64,000 nucleotides of DNA from an uncultured Granulosicoccus sp. (lineage in GTDB: Bacteria > Pseudomonadota > Gammaproteobacteria > Granulosicoccales > Granulosicoccaceae): NCBI GenBank assembly GCA_947495035.1, contig CANLXI010000031.1, positions 1 to 64,000 on the forward strand, given 5' to 3'. Position numbers and translations under genes: made by a program. Positions 44,561 through 53,793 of the stretch are shown one piece after another (the first letter of the stretch is position 1; every line of letters begins with the position of its first letter). The notes beneath the pieces were generated by a model. That model was not told the DNA's origin, ran no database searches, and saw nothing but the letters and a program-made list of their open reading frames with translations.

Positions 44561-45805
44561 ATGAGCGATGACAGCCTGCCGCAGGCGATGACGGACCTGT
44601 CCATTCGGCTAACCGGACAAATAGTGCCCCCTCGTGGCTTCGACAGGCGTGAGTTCGAAGAGCGGGCTCGTCGGGTACAGGCCAACATGCGTTCGGCCGA
44701 CATCGATCTGCTATGGTTGACCAGTGAAGCCGATGTTCGCTACCTGAGCGGCTTCATGACGCAGTTCTGGCAGAGTCCGACCCGACCGTGGCATCTGCTG
44801 CTACCGCAAGCCGGCGCACCGGTGGCGGTCATACCGAGCATCGGTCTGAGCTGCATGCAACGCACCTGGGTCAGCGATATTCGCAGCTGGTCATCGCCGC
44901 ATCCGAGCGACGACGGCGTCTCTCTGCTGATCGATACCCTGACGGAACTGGCGGGCAGCAGAGGAACCATCGGTCTGCCGATGGCGGCAGAGACACAGTT
45001 GCGTTATCCACTGAACGACTTCGAACGCCTCAGAGCCGCTCTGGGTGGAAGTCGTTTCGTTGATGCCACCGCGTCACTCAGGGCCGTGCGGCAGATCAAG
45101 TCAGCCGCCGAGATCGAGAAACTGCGGCATGTCTGCGCGCTGGTCTCACGCAGTTTCGCACTATTGCCAGAGCTTGTTCGTCCGGGCATGACTGAAGTGG
45201 AAGTCTTTCGCGCCTTCCGAATTCTGTGCCTGCAACAGGGGGCCGATGACGTGCCCTATCTGGTGGGAGCGGCAGGTACCGGTGGCTATGAAGACATCAT
45301 CTCGCCGCCCGGGGATCGTGCGATCGGGGCCGGAGATGTATTGATTCTGGATACTGGCTGTATTTTCGATGGCTATCATGCCGATTTCGATCGCAACTTC
45401 GCCATAGGCCATGTCGACCCGGCAAGTGCTGCTGCGCACCAGAGAACCTGGGATGCCACCGAGGCAGGTCTGGCCTGCATTGCTGCAGGTCATGCAAGCT
45501 GCGCCAGTGTCTACGACGCCATGCAATCCATTCTTTCTCCAGACCAGAAAGACAAGTCCGACTCCGGTGTGGGCCGACTCGGACACGGCCTCGGCATGCA
45601 ATTGACCGAAACTCCCTCCATAACCCCGTTCGACCACAGCCCCCTGCTACCCGGCATGGTAATGACACTCGAACCGGGATACCGTTATGCTGATGGCAAG
45701 GTCATGGTGCATGAGGAAAACCTGCTGGTCACCGATAGCGGCTATGAACTGCTGTCTACCAGGGCGCCCAGAGACATACCCTTGATTGACTGGACCGGGG
45801 AGTAA
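44561..45805 (+). CDS. M24-family metallohydrolase (Xaa-Pro peptidase/ectoine-hydrolase-like)
   Basis: 414 residues. Creatinase-type N-terminal domain, then the pita-bread domain with all metal ligands visible: the Asp pair in LDTGCIFDGYHADFD, His in LGHGLGMQ, Glu in TLEPGY and Glu in VHEEN. Related M24 proteins cleave X-Pro peptides, creatine or the ectoine ring (DoeA/EutD). The next gene, 3 bp downstream, is of the EutA group, which in rhizobial ectoine operons accompanies EutD, so an ectoine-like role is possible but the other genes of that pathway are missing here. Confidence 0.85.
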   Translation: MSDDSLPQAMTDLSIRLTGQIVPPRGFDRREFEERARRVQANMRSADIDLLWLTSEADVRYLSGFMTQFWQSPTRPWHLLLPQAGAPVAVIPSIGLSCMQRTWVSDIRSWSSPHPSDDGVSLLIDTLTELAGSRGTIGLPMAAETQLRYPLNDFERLRAALGGSRFVDATASLRAVRQIKSAAEIEKLRHVCALVSRSFALLPELVRPGMTEVEVFRAFRILCLQQGADDVPYLVGAAGTGGYEDIISPPGDRAIGAGDVLILDTGCIFDGYHADFDRNFAIGHVDPASAAAHQRTWDATEAGLACIAAGHASCASVYDAMQSILSPDQKDKSDSGVGRLGHGLGMQLTETPSITPFDHSPLLPGMVMTLEPGYRYADGKVMVHEENLLVTDSGYELLSTRAPRDIPLIDWTGE

Positions 45806-45808
45806 GCG

Positions 45809-46528
45809 ATGATCGATATTCAGGTGTTGCCCTTCGAGATTGACGAGGACTCCGAACATCTGCCAGCCGTCGGACTTGTCGTCTTGCAGACCGACGAAAC
45901 CATGGAACATGAGCTGCGGCTCTGGTTGCCTGATTCCATCCGACTGTTTCACAGTCGCATCCCCAACAGCGTGGACATCAGCAATGACAGCCTGCAACAG
46001 ATGAAACAGGCATTGCCCGCCAGTGTTGCGCTGTTGCCCTCGACCACACCATTCAGGGTCATCGTCTACGGTTGCACCTCGGCGACGACCGTCATCGGCG
46101 AGCAGGCCGTCAGTGACGCCGTGCGTGGCGTGTTTCCCGGGGTTGCCGTGAGCAACCCCCTGAGTGCCATCAAGGCGCAGCTCGATGTCCTGCAGGTCTG
46201 TCGGCCGGCCTTGCTGACGCCCTATGTGCCGGAAGTTTCCCGGGCACTCATCGATGCCCTGCAAACGCCCGAACGGCAGCTGGTCAGCGTGGCCTCGTTC
46301 AACGAATCGCGCGACGATCGGGTTGCACGCATCGCCCGCTCTTCTCTCATGCATTCTCTGGACATGCTTGCGCGTGACGGCAGACCCGATGCAATCGTTG
46401 CCTCATGCACCAATCTTCGAACGCACGGCCTGATCGAGGAGGCCAGCCAGCGACTGGGCATACCGGTCATCAGCAGCAATTCAGCGCTGGCCTGGCATGT
46501 GCTCCAGTTGCTTGATATGCAGGGGTGA
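45809..46528 (+). CDS. Asp/Glu racemase superfamily protein, maleate isomerase/EutA-like
   Basis: 239 residues. Two active-site Cys regions fit this superfamily: VIVYGCTSATTVIG and DAIVASCTNLRTHGLIEE. The length and motifs suit the maleate cis-trans isomerase/arylmalonate decarboxylase/EutA branch. It starts 3 bp after the M24 gene with GGGGAG as ribosome site, so the two form one operon. The exact reaction cannot be told from sequence. It converges on the DUF1989 gene. Confidence 0.85.
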   Translation: MIDIQVLPFEIDEDSEHLPAVGLVVLQTDETMEHELRLWLPDSIRLFHSRIPNSVDISNDSLQQMKQALPASVALLPSTTPFRVIVYGCTSATTVIGEQAVSDAVRGVFPGVAVSNPLSAIKAQLDVLQVCRPALLTPYVPEVSRALIDALQTPERQLVSVASFNESRDDRVARIARSSLMHSLDMLARDGRPDAIVASCTNLRTHGLIEEASQRLGIPVISSNSALAWHVLQLLDMQG

Positions 46529-46578
46529 CCCCACAGACCGGCGACTCTTCCGCTTCACCGGCAAGGGCCGATTCAAGG

Positions 46579-47385
46579 CTACGTAACCGGTATGCCGTGA
46601 CTTCGATCATAGGCATTGGCCGGTTCAGGTTCGAAGCTTGCCAGTATCTCCTTCGAGGGGGCAAGGATGTCCACCTTCAGCGGATAACAGGGGGTTTCAT
46701 CATCCGAATGGCTGCTGCCGCAATCACCGCCAGGGCAGGCTGACAGGGCACCCAGCAGATTGATGTCAGCCAGACATTCAAGATAGTCACCAGGTCGAAC
46801 CGGGCTTGCCTTCATGAAGTACTGGTGAGTGTCCAGTGTGAATCCGGTGCACATGAACACGTTCAGCACATCGTGGATCAGCGGCTCCACCTCCGCGACA
46901 GGTCGACCCAGCTTGCGTGCCATGGCGCGAGTCAGATTCGAATGACAGCAGTGATGATAATCAACACCCTTCAACAGACGGTTGGTGTAGGGATCACAAC
47001 GTGTGCCGATCACATCATGCACACCTCCTCCCTCCTCGTCCCATCCATACCACTCCAGAGTATCGTGCGTAATCGTCGCCATGGCACGGATGCCGGGCAT
47101 GGAAGACCACAGACGATCACCACGAGTCACATGGGTGGCATGCAGCTGACGCGTCTTGCCACTGAAGAATCGCTCTGTCAGGTCGTCCGCATTCCACAGA
47201 TTGAGATCACCCACCTGCGGCCCTTCAACACTGTGTATGCGAAAGCCGTGGCCCGCAGGCACCTCGAATGTGGCCGCATCGCGAGGCGGCACCATGACCG
47301 TGTCCACCACCTGCAGACTCTCACGCCACCGCCGCAACCACCCCTCATCGCGCCTCGGCACTGCCCCCACCTCATAACAAATCAC
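46579..47385 (-). CDS. DUF1989 (urea-carboxylase-associated) protein
   Basis: 268 residues from a GTG at 47385. The family core is clear: VPAGHGFRIHSVEGPQVGDLNLWN, then HCCHSNLTRAM and the terminal cluster CPGGDCG, probably a metal site. Members flank urea amidolyase or other amide catabolism genes, but their role is not settled. No ATG opens the frame at the N-terminus. An ATG at 47410 sits just upstream of a G8 tract and is out of frame by one base, so the true start may depend on tract length. GTGs at codons 6 and 9 are alternatives. Confidence 0.8.
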   Translation of the reverse strand: MICYEVGAVPRRDEGWLRRWRESLQVVDTVMVPPRDAATFEVPAGHGFRIHSVEGPQVGDLNLWNADDLTERFFSGKTRQLHATHVTRGDRLWSSMPGIRAMATITHDTLEWYGWDEEGGGVHDVIGTRCDPYTNRLLKGVDYHHCCHSNLTRAMARKLGRPVAEVEPLIHDVLNVFMCTGFTLDTHQYFMKASPVRPGDYLECLADINLLGALSACPGGDCGSSHSDDETPCYPLKVDILAPSKEILASFEPEPANAYDRSHGIPVT

Positions 47386-47685
47386 ATCCCCCCCCGGGTC
47401 GGACCACCATAAACACTTGATATTAAAACACTAACGAGTAAAAAGTACCTGTTCATAACTCTAGACGAGCCGTTTTTCAACCCGAAAACAGTCGATCAAG
47501 GAAGCATCTGACACCAGTAGAGCGAAAGAAACGCACCTCACTTTCGTGCAGCGTCAACGTCATTGGCTGGAGATTTGGTCTTTGAATGCCATAATTCCAT
47601 GTCAAAAGGCTGATTCAAGGTGTGATAGCACCGGGAATCCGCATGATTCTTACTGATAATCAACGACATAGCGTGGTCCGACCCG
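47386..47685. other. Divergent intergenic region between DUF1989 and M20 genes
   Basis: 300 bp with no gene. From about 47405 to 47640 it is clearly richer in A+T than its surroundings. It contains a C8/G8 homopolymer (47388-47395), a small inverted repeat (CGAAAG/CTTTCG) near 47525-47550, and several AT-rich -10-like hexamers. Promoters for both genes must lie here, but I cannot pick a convincing pair. Confidence 0.5.
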
Positions 47686-49086
47686 ATGAGTGATGTAGAG
47701 CGAGTATTGCGGCAGGTGGATGAGGGGTTGCCGGGGGCGTTGGAGCGGTTGTTCGAGTTGCTGCGAATTGACAGCATCTCGACGGACCCGGCCTATCGGG
47801 ATTCCTGTCGAAAGGCGGCCGACTGGCTGGTGGAGGATCTGAGCAGCATCGGGTTCGAGACTCAGCGACATGACACACCGGGCCACCCGATGGTCGTCGG
47901 ACATCAGGCCGGCGCCAGTGAGCAGGGTCCGCACCTGCTCTTCTACGGTCATTATGATGTGCAACCCGTGGATCCTCTGGAGCTGTGGCACCGGCCGCCG
48001 TTCGAGCCGGCCGTCGAGGAGACGGACAAGGGAAAGGTCATTCGCGCCCGCGGAGCTGCCGATGACAAGGGTCAATTGATGACGTTCGTGGAGGCTTGCC
48101 GAGCCTGGAAGCAGGTCACCGGTTCATTGCCCACCCGTGTCAGCCTGTTTTTCGAAGGCGAAGAGGAAAGTGGTTCGCCATCGCTGATACCTTTCATGCA
48201 GAAGCACAACGACGAGCTCAAGGCCGACCTGGCCCTGGTTTGTGACACCGGCATGTGGGACAGCGAAACACCCACGATCTCGACCATGCTGCGCGGCATG
48301 GTCGGCGAGGAAATCACCATCACGGGACCGTCGCTGGACCTGCATTCCGGCATGTACGGAGGCCCGGCCATCAATCCGATTCGCGTGCTGACTCGCATAC
48401 TGGCCGACCTGCACGATGATGAGGGCCGCATCACCCTGCCAGGTTTCTATGAGGGTGTGCCCGAGCTCCCTGAAGACGTACGCGCCCAATGGGCATCCCT
48501 GCAGCATGACGATGCAGGCTTTCTCGAATCCGTCGGACTGTCAAAGCCTGCCGGCGAAGCGGACTACTCGGTACTGGAGCAGATATGGGCACGCCCCACC
48601 TGCGATGTGAACGGTATAGCCGGCGGCTATTCCGGTGAAGGATTCAAGACAGTGCTGCCCTCCAGGGCCATGGCCAAGGTCAGCTTCCGTCTTGTCGGCA
48701 ATCAGGACCCGGTCAGTATCCAGCAGGCACTGTACAAGCACATCGAAGACCGTCTGCCACCGGATTGCACCGCATCCTATCTGAGCAAGGACGGCTCTCC
48801 CGCCACCGTGATGCCGGTAGAGGCTCCTGCGTTCAGGCAGGCCCAGCAAGCCCTGACACGGGAGTGGCAGAAGGAAGCCGTCTATGCCGGTTGTGGCGGC
48901 TCCATTCCGGTAGTGGGTCATATCAAGAAGATACTGGACATGGACAGCCTACTCATCGGCTTCATGCTGGACGACGATGCCATCCATTCCCCCAATGAAA
49001 AATATTCTCTGAAGAGCTTCCACAAGGGAATCCGCAGCTGGGTCAGAATCCTCGATGCACTGGCGCAGGACGAAAAGGCCGGCTGA
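47686..49086 (+). CDS. M20-family dipeptidase
   Basis: 466 residues. M20 metallopeptidase of the CNDP/dipeptidase branch: first metal His/Asp in LLFYGHYDVQPVDP, GAADDKGQ with the bridging Asp, catalytic Glu pair in FFEGEEESGSPSL, and CGGSIPVVGHI and the final His region DDDAIHSPNEKYSLKSF. It probably hydrolyses dipeptides or N-acyl amino acids in the cytoplasm. It runs divergent from the DUF1989 gene. Confidence 0.92.
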   Translation: MSDVERVLRQVDEGLPGALERLFELLRIDSISTDPAYRDSCRKAADWLVEDLSSIGFETQRHDTPGHPMVVGHQAGASEQGPHLLFYGHYDVQPVDPLELWHRPPFEPAVEETDKGKVIRARGAADDKGQLMTFVEACRAWKQVTGSLPTRVSLFFEGEEESGSPSLIPFMQKHNDELKADLALVCDTGMWDSETPTISTMLRGMVGEEITITGPSLDLHSGMYGGPAINPIRVLTRILADLHDDEGRITLPGFYEGVPELPEDVRAQWASLQHDDAGFLESVGLSKPAGEADYSVLEQIWARPTCDVNGIAGGYSGEGFKTVLPSRAMAKVSFRLVGNQDPVSIQQALYKHIEDRLPPDCTASYLSKDGSPATVMPVEAPAFRQAQQALTREWQKEAVYAGCGGSIPVVGHIKKILDMDSLLIGFMLDDDAIHSPNEKYSLKSFHKGIRSWVRILDALAQDEKAG

Positions 49087-49114
49087 AACGTTACTCGGGC
49101 GGTACCAGACCCGG

Positions 49115-50005
49115 TCAGCCCAGATACTGGTCCAATGCGGCTTCGGTCGGGCCGACATAGGCACTGCCGAACTTGATGGCGTGAACGATGAGGGGGGCAA
49201 GCTGGTGTAGAGCGATACGCTCTTGCCAGCCTGCTGCCAATGGCCAGCTTTCCTGGTAGGCCGCGAAACAGGCATCACCAAAGCCACCGAACAATCGCAT
49301 CATGGCCAGGTCGAATTCCCGGTGCCCGCCGTGGCAGGCCGGGTCGATCAACCAGCTGTTCCCCTCGATATCCACCAATCGGTTTCCCGCCCACAGATCG
49401 CCATGCAGGCGAGATGCCTGCACGGCATCATCCTCATGCTCGTCCAGTCGCTCGGCCAGTTGCTCGATGCGACGCAGAGTCCTGGCGGACAGGGCCTGTC
49501 TCTCAGCCGCAATGGCCGCCAGTGGCAACAGGCGCTGCGTTGCATAGAATTCCGCCCATGACTGACAGGGCGAATTCGGCAAGCCCAGGCTGCCAGTGCT
49601 GCGTTCGTCTTCCCGGCCGAACAGTGGACACGGTACTCGATGCAATTGAGCCAGAGCCACACCCAGACACTGCTCCGTCACCTCCACAGGAGACCCCTCC
49701 TCCACCCATTGCAAGGCCAGCCAGGGCGGGTCATCACTGACACCCAGCACCGCAGGCACGGCAACCGGACCGGCGTCAGCAAGCCAGGACAGGCCCCTTG
49801 CCTCTGTCGAAAAATGCCGTGGAGGCGGGTTGGCGTGAGTCTTGATGAAGACATGATCGCCCGTACGCAACGTCGTGGAATCTCCACCAACAACCTCGGC
49901 TCTCCAGCTCTGGGCAAAATCTCCGCCACCCAATTGCCACCAGCTGCGCAACACGACACCCAGTTGCCGTTCTGCCGATTGTTGCCACATCTCCTGACGC
50001 TCCAT
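49115..50005 (-). CDS. Fructosamine-kinase-family protein
   Basis: 296 residues from the ATG at 50005. Aminoglycoside-phosphotransferase-like fold: GDHVFIKTHA gives the ATP lysine and RLHGDLWAGNRLVD the catalytic loop with Asp, then LIDPACHGGHREFDLAMM the metal Asp. These fit bacterial fructosamine kinases, which phosphorylate ketoamines and help remove glycation products. AAGAG lies 5 nt before the chosen ATG. It diverges from the histidine phosphatase gene with a 64-bp gap. Confidence 0.88.
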   Translation of the reverse strand: MERQEMWQQSAERQLGVVLRSWWQLGGGDFAQSWRAEVVGGDSTTLRTGDHVFIKTHANPPPRHFSTEARGLSWLADAGPVAVPAVLGVSDDPPWLALQWVEEGSPVEVTEQCLGVALAQLHRVPCPLFGREDERSTGSLGLPNSPCQSWAEFYATQRLLPLAAIAAERQALSARTLRRIEQLAERLDEHEDDAVQASRLHGDLWAGNRLVDIEGNSWLIDPACHGGHREFDLAMMRLFGGFGDACFAAYQESWPLAAGWQERIALHQLAPLIVHAIKFGSAYVGPTEAALDQYLG

Positions 50006-50069
50006 ACAGACTCTTGCACTATACGTTACCCTATCTGCCCGCTCACTTTGACTGTTCGTCACTACCACC

Positions 50070-50756
50070 ATGCGAATACACATCGTCCGTCACGGCCAGA
50101 CCAGTTGGAACGCAATTCGACGGATTCAGGGTCAGCTGGAATCCGAGCTGGATGACATCGGCCGACAACAGGCTACCGACAGAGGGGCGGATTTCAGGGA
50201 CATGCCGCTCAGTGCGGTGTATTCCAGCAGCAGTGTGCGCACCCGACAGACCACAGCACTGATTCTCGGTGAACGCGAGGATGAAGTCGTCTACCGGGAT
50301 GATCTGCGAGAAGTGCGACTGGGCATATGGCAGGGCCACATGTGGGCCGATATCGAAAGCGCTCACCCGGAAATGGTCGAGCTGCACCGCATCGCCTCGC
50401 CCTTGTTCGAAGTGGAAGGCGCCGAGACTTCACAGGTAGTCCAGCTACGCGGCGTGAGCGCCATCGAGTCGATCATCAGCGAGCACAGTCATTTGCCTGA
50501 AGAGGCGAATCTGCTGGTTGTCAGCCATGGCGCGATAATGAAAACCATTCTGGCGCACTACGCCAATGTCGACCTGAACGTCCTGCACGAACTGCCGACC
50601 CTGTCAAACTGCTCACACTGCATTCTGCAAGTCTCGGGTGAGACTCGCAGCGTCGAGCAGATCGAAAGTCGCCCTTTCAGTGAAACGCCCTGGGCATCGG
50701 CCGATCAGCTGATTCCCGGTGCCAACCACGGTGCCGGGGAAGTGCCAACCGTCTAG
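50070..50756 (+). CDS. Histidine phosphatase family (phosphoglycerate-mutase-like) protein
   Basis: 228 residues. The RHGQTSWN motif at the N-terminus holds the phosphorylated His, YSSSSVRTRQTT and EVRLGIWQGH follow, and SHGAIMK supplies the second His. Cofactor-dependent phosphoglycerate mutases are longer in this region, so a small phosphatase or regulatory role is more likely. Substrate unknown. Confidence 0.9.
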   Translation: MRIHIVRHGQTSWNAIRRIQGQLESELDDIGRQQATDRGADFRDMPLSAVYSSSSVRTRQTTALILGEREDEVVYRDDLREVRLGIWQGHMWADIESAHPEMVELHRIASPLFEVEGAETSQVVQLRGVSAIESIISEHSHLPEEANLLVVSHGAIMKTILAHYANVDLNVLHELPTLSNCSHCILQVSGETRSVEQIESRPFSETPWASADQLIPGANHGAGEVPTV

Positions 50757-50833
50757 AATCTGCCTTGCCCGGCCTGTTGCAGATTCGAAGCGTACAGAGC
50801 CGTTCCATCCAACAAAGCGAGTAGCACTGCCTC

Positions 50834-51955
50834 ATGAACGAAGCCCCATTGACTGGAATAAAGGTGCTGGAGCTGGCGCGAATCCTTGCCGGCCCCTGGA
50901 TCGGACAAACCCTGTCTGACCTGGGTGCCGAAGTCATCAAGGTGGAAAGCCCGATGGGAGACGATACGCGGCAATGGGGACCTCCCTGGATCGACATCGA
51001 CGGTGAACGCAGCGCTGCCTATTTCCATGCCTGCAATCGCGGCAAGCAATCCATTGTGGTCGATCTGAAGACCGAGGCCGGCCAGCAGCGCGTTCTGGAG
51101 CTGATTGCCGAGGCCGATGTGGTCGTCGAGAATTTCAAGGTGGGTGGTCTCGAGCAATACGGTCTGGACGCAGAAACACTGTGTAAACGGCATCCGGCCC
51201 TGATCTATTGCTCGGTGACAGGCTTTGGTCAGACCGGGCCCTATGCCAGCCGGGCAGGCTACGATTTCATGATCCAGGGCATGAGCGGCATCATGGATCT
51301 GACCGGCGAACCCGATGGCCAGCCGCAGAAGATCGGTGTCGCCTTTGCCGATATCTTCACCGGGCTCTATGGTGTCATTGCCATTCAGGCGGCTCTTCTG
51401 CAACGCCAGTCCAATGGCCAGGGCCAGCACATCGACCTGTCGCTGTTCGATTGCATGACGGCCGTATTGGCCAACCAGTCCATGAATTTTCTGGCCAGCG
51501 GCAAATCACCCACCCGCATGGGCAATCGTCACCCGAACATTGCGCCTTATCAGACCTTTCCTGTCAGCGACGGCCACCTGATCATTGCCGTGGGCAACGA
51601 TGGACAATTCGCTCGCCTGTGCTCCTTGCTTGAACTCGATGAACTGACCAGCGATGAGCGCTACGCCACCAATGCGGCCCGGGTCATGAACCGTGTTTCG
51701 CTTGAGGAAGTGCTGAGTGCCCGCACTTCAATGTGGACCAGAGATGCATTATTGCAGGCACTGGAGGACTCCGTGGTTCCCGCAGGTCCGATCAACAGCG
51801 TGGCTGATGTCTTTGCCGACCCTCAGTTCAAGGCACGGGGAATGCAGATCGAACCGGATGGCATTCCCGGTGTACGCACACCGATCCGGTTCAGTAACAG
51901 CCGTCTGAATCTTGATCATCGTGCCCCCAGACTCGGAGAGCACGACGAGCCCTGA
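50834..51955 (+). CDS. CaiB/BaiF-family CoA transferase
   Basis: 373 residues. Class III CoA transferase: LELARILAGPWIGQTLSDLGAEVIKVE start, then NRGKQSIVVDLK and ADVVVENFKVGGLEQYGLD, with the catalytic Asp region in GYDFMIQGMSGIMDLTGEP. It moves CoA between acids; donor and acceptor cannot be read from sequence. Its last ~12 codons and stop lie inside the first degenerate copy of the repeat array that follows. Confidence 0.9.
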   Translation: MNEAPLTGIKVLELARILAGPWIGQTLSDLGAEVIKVESPMGDDTRQWGPPWIDIDGERSAAYFHACNRGKQSIVVDLKTEAGQQRVLELIAEADVVVENFKVGGLEQYGLDAETLCKRHPALIYCSVTGFGQTGPYASRAGYDFMIQGMSGIMDLTGEPDGQPQKIGVAFADIFTGLYGVIAIQAALLQRQSNGQGQHIDLSLFDCMTAVLANQSMNFLASGKSPTRMGNRHPNIAPYQTFPVSDGHLIIAVGNDGQFARLCSLLELDELTSDERYATNAARVMNRVSLEEVLSARTSMWTRDALLQALEDSVVPAGPINSVADVFADPQFKARGMQIEPDGIPGVRTPIRFSNSRLNLDHRAPRLGEHDEP

Positions 51956-52270
51956 CGCCTTGACACTGTTGCGCCGGCACTTGAAAGAACACGTAGAAGC
52001 CCTGAACGCCAGTAACCACCGCGCCCTTTAACTCGCAATAACACCTTCAAGCCCAGGGCGCCTTTGATCACCGCGCCTCAGAACTCGCAAGAACGCCTTC
52101 AAGCCCAGGGCGTCTTTGACCACCGCGCCTCAGAACTCGCAAGAACGCCTTCAAGCCCAGGGCGCCTTTGACCACCGCGCCTCAGAACTCGCAGGAACAC
52201 CTTCAAGCCCAGGGCGCCTTTGACCACCCCGCCCCCAGACTCGAAGTACACGACAAGCCCTGGGCTCACG
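51920..52270. repeat. Degenerate ~52-bp tandem repeat array
   Basis: Four clear 52-bp copies run 52020-52071, 52072-52123, 52124-52175 and 52176-52227; copies 2 and 3 differ by a single base. Diverged copies flank them: 51920-51970 (covering the end and stop codon of the CoA-transferase gene), 51971-52019, and a partial copy after 52228 that resembles the one at the gene end. At each junction GGCGC and GCGCC can pair across an 11-nt loop. The unit is not a multiple of three and the array carries no gene. It fills the 317-bp gap between convergent genes. Confidence 0.9.
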
Positions 52271-52272
52271 GT

Positions 52273-53787
52273 TCAATCACTCTCGTCAAGATACCTCGAG
52301 CGCAGATGGGCCAGCAGATGGGCCGCATTACTGCCCTCACCAGTAGCCGAACTCATCAGATCCTGAGATTCCAGCTCACAGCCGTGCTGCCAGATCGTTC
52401 GGGACAGCCACTCGCGAACAAACGCGATATCGCCCCGGGAAAAGTGCGCCTGCCAATCCGGATGTTGCTGCTTGAGTGATGCCATGAGCTGCGCGGCATT
52501 GACTGCCCCCATGGTATAGGACGGAAAGTAACCGAAGGCCCCATCCGTCCAGTGGATGTCCTGCAAGCATCCGATGGCATGATTGCCATCGACGGACAAG
52601 TCAAGGTAATGCTGCATCGCCGACTCCCAGGCCGCTGGAATGTCGGCTGCCTCCATCCGCCCGTTGATCAGAGCGCTCTCGATGTCGTAGCGCAGCATGA
52701 TATGCAGTGGATAGGTGACTTCGTCCGCTTCCACCCGAATGAAGCTCGGCTTGACGCGAGTCTGCGCCGCCCACAGGGAATCACTGTCCGCAAAGCCGGC
52801 GGTTGGCAGAAACCGTTTCACTACCGTGGCCATCGACCGGGTAAAGGCACGCGACAGATAGATCTGCTTCTCGAACATCAGACTCTGGCTTTCATGAATG
52901 CACATGTTGCGTGAACGGCCCAACGGGAAGGATTGCCAGGCCTCCGGCAAACCCGCTTCATAACTGGCATGGCCGGTTTCATGAGCAGTGGCCTGCAAGG
53001 CATCGGCAAAGTCGACTTCGCGATAACGAGTCGTGATGCGTTGATCACCTTTTCCACCGGTGCTGAACGGATGCATGCTGACATCGAGTCGACCGGCACT
53101 GAAATCGAAGCCCAGCATGCGCATCAGCTCTTCACTCAGCAATTGCTGTTGAGCAAGCGGGTAATGCCCCTGCAGATCGACAACCGTTTGCGATGCCTGC
53201 TTCTCCATCACTTCCTGCAACAAGGATGGCAGCTCCTGCCGAAGTTCTGCCAGAACGCGATCGATCAGAGCCTGGGTGTCACCGGTGCAATGCAGATCCA
53301 GCAGTGCGTCATAGGGTGTGGCAAAGTCGTCCGCGGCGGCTGACTGGCGACAGCCTGCCTCCTCTCTGGACAGCTCCACCACCTCCGTGAAATTCTCGAG
53401 AAAGCCTTTCCAGTCGTTCTCTCCCCGCTGCTTCCGCCAGCCGTGCTCGCAACGTGATCCAGCCAGCACCTTGGCATGTACCAGGCTGGCTGGCAGGACA
53501 ACCGCCTGCTGCCAGGTCCGTTTCATTTCCCGCACATGCGGCAGGAGTTCGGGGGCCAGCTTGCCTGAAACGACTTCAGACTCTGCTTCACTGAGCCAGT
53601 CGCCCATTGCCGGTGCAGTCAGAAGCTCATGTCGCAGACTGGCAAGCTCCGCCAGAGCCGCCGCCCGAGGAGCATTGCCCCCATCGGGCATCATCACCAT
53701 CTGGTCCCAGGACAGAAAGGTACTGGCATGATCCAGCTGGGCGATACGGTGAAACTGCCCTTCCAGTTGCTTGATCGTTCGGCTCAC
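52273..53787 (-). CDS. M32-family carboxypeptidase (Taq type)
   Basis: 504 residues, the typical length. The HEXXH zinc motif reads HETGHASYEAG, with the downstream Glu in MCIHESQSLMFEKQIYLSR. HPFSTGGKGDQRITTRY just before it is typical of the family. It removes C-terminal residues from peptides in the cytoplasm. The start is GTG at 53787, six bases after the SET gene stop; its N-terminus QLEGQFHRIAQLDHASTFLSWDQ fits the family. Confidence 0.94.
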   Translation of the reverse strand: MSRTIKQLEGQFHRIAQLDHASTFLSWDQMVMMPDGGNAPRAAALAELASLRHELLTAPAMGDWLSEAESEVVSGKLAPELLPHVREMKRTWQQAVVLPASLVHAKVLAGSRCEHGWRKQRGENDWKGFLENFTEVVELSREEAGCRQSAAADDFATPYDALLDLHCTGDTQALIDRVLAELRQELPSLLQEVMEKQASQTVVDLQGHYPLAQQQLLSEELMRMLGFDFSAGRLDVSMHPFSTGGKGDQRITTRYREVDFADALQATAHETGHASYEAGLPEAWQSFPLGRSRNMCIHESQSLMFEKQIYLSRAFTRSMATVVKRFLPTAGFADSDSLWAAQTRVKPSFIRVEADEVTYPLHIMLRYDIESALINGRMEAADIPAAWESAMQHYLDLSVDGNHAIGCLQDIHWTDGAFGYFPSYTMGAVNAAQLMASLKQQHPDWQAHFSRGDIAFVREWLSRTIWQHGCELESQDLMSSATGEGSNAAHLLAHLRSRYLDESD

Positions 53788-53793
53788 TTGTCG

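Noticed and set aside
51956..52272. CRISPR array, suggested by regular repeats
   Set aside because: Repeats are directly adjacent 52-bp units without unique spacers, and no cas genes are near.
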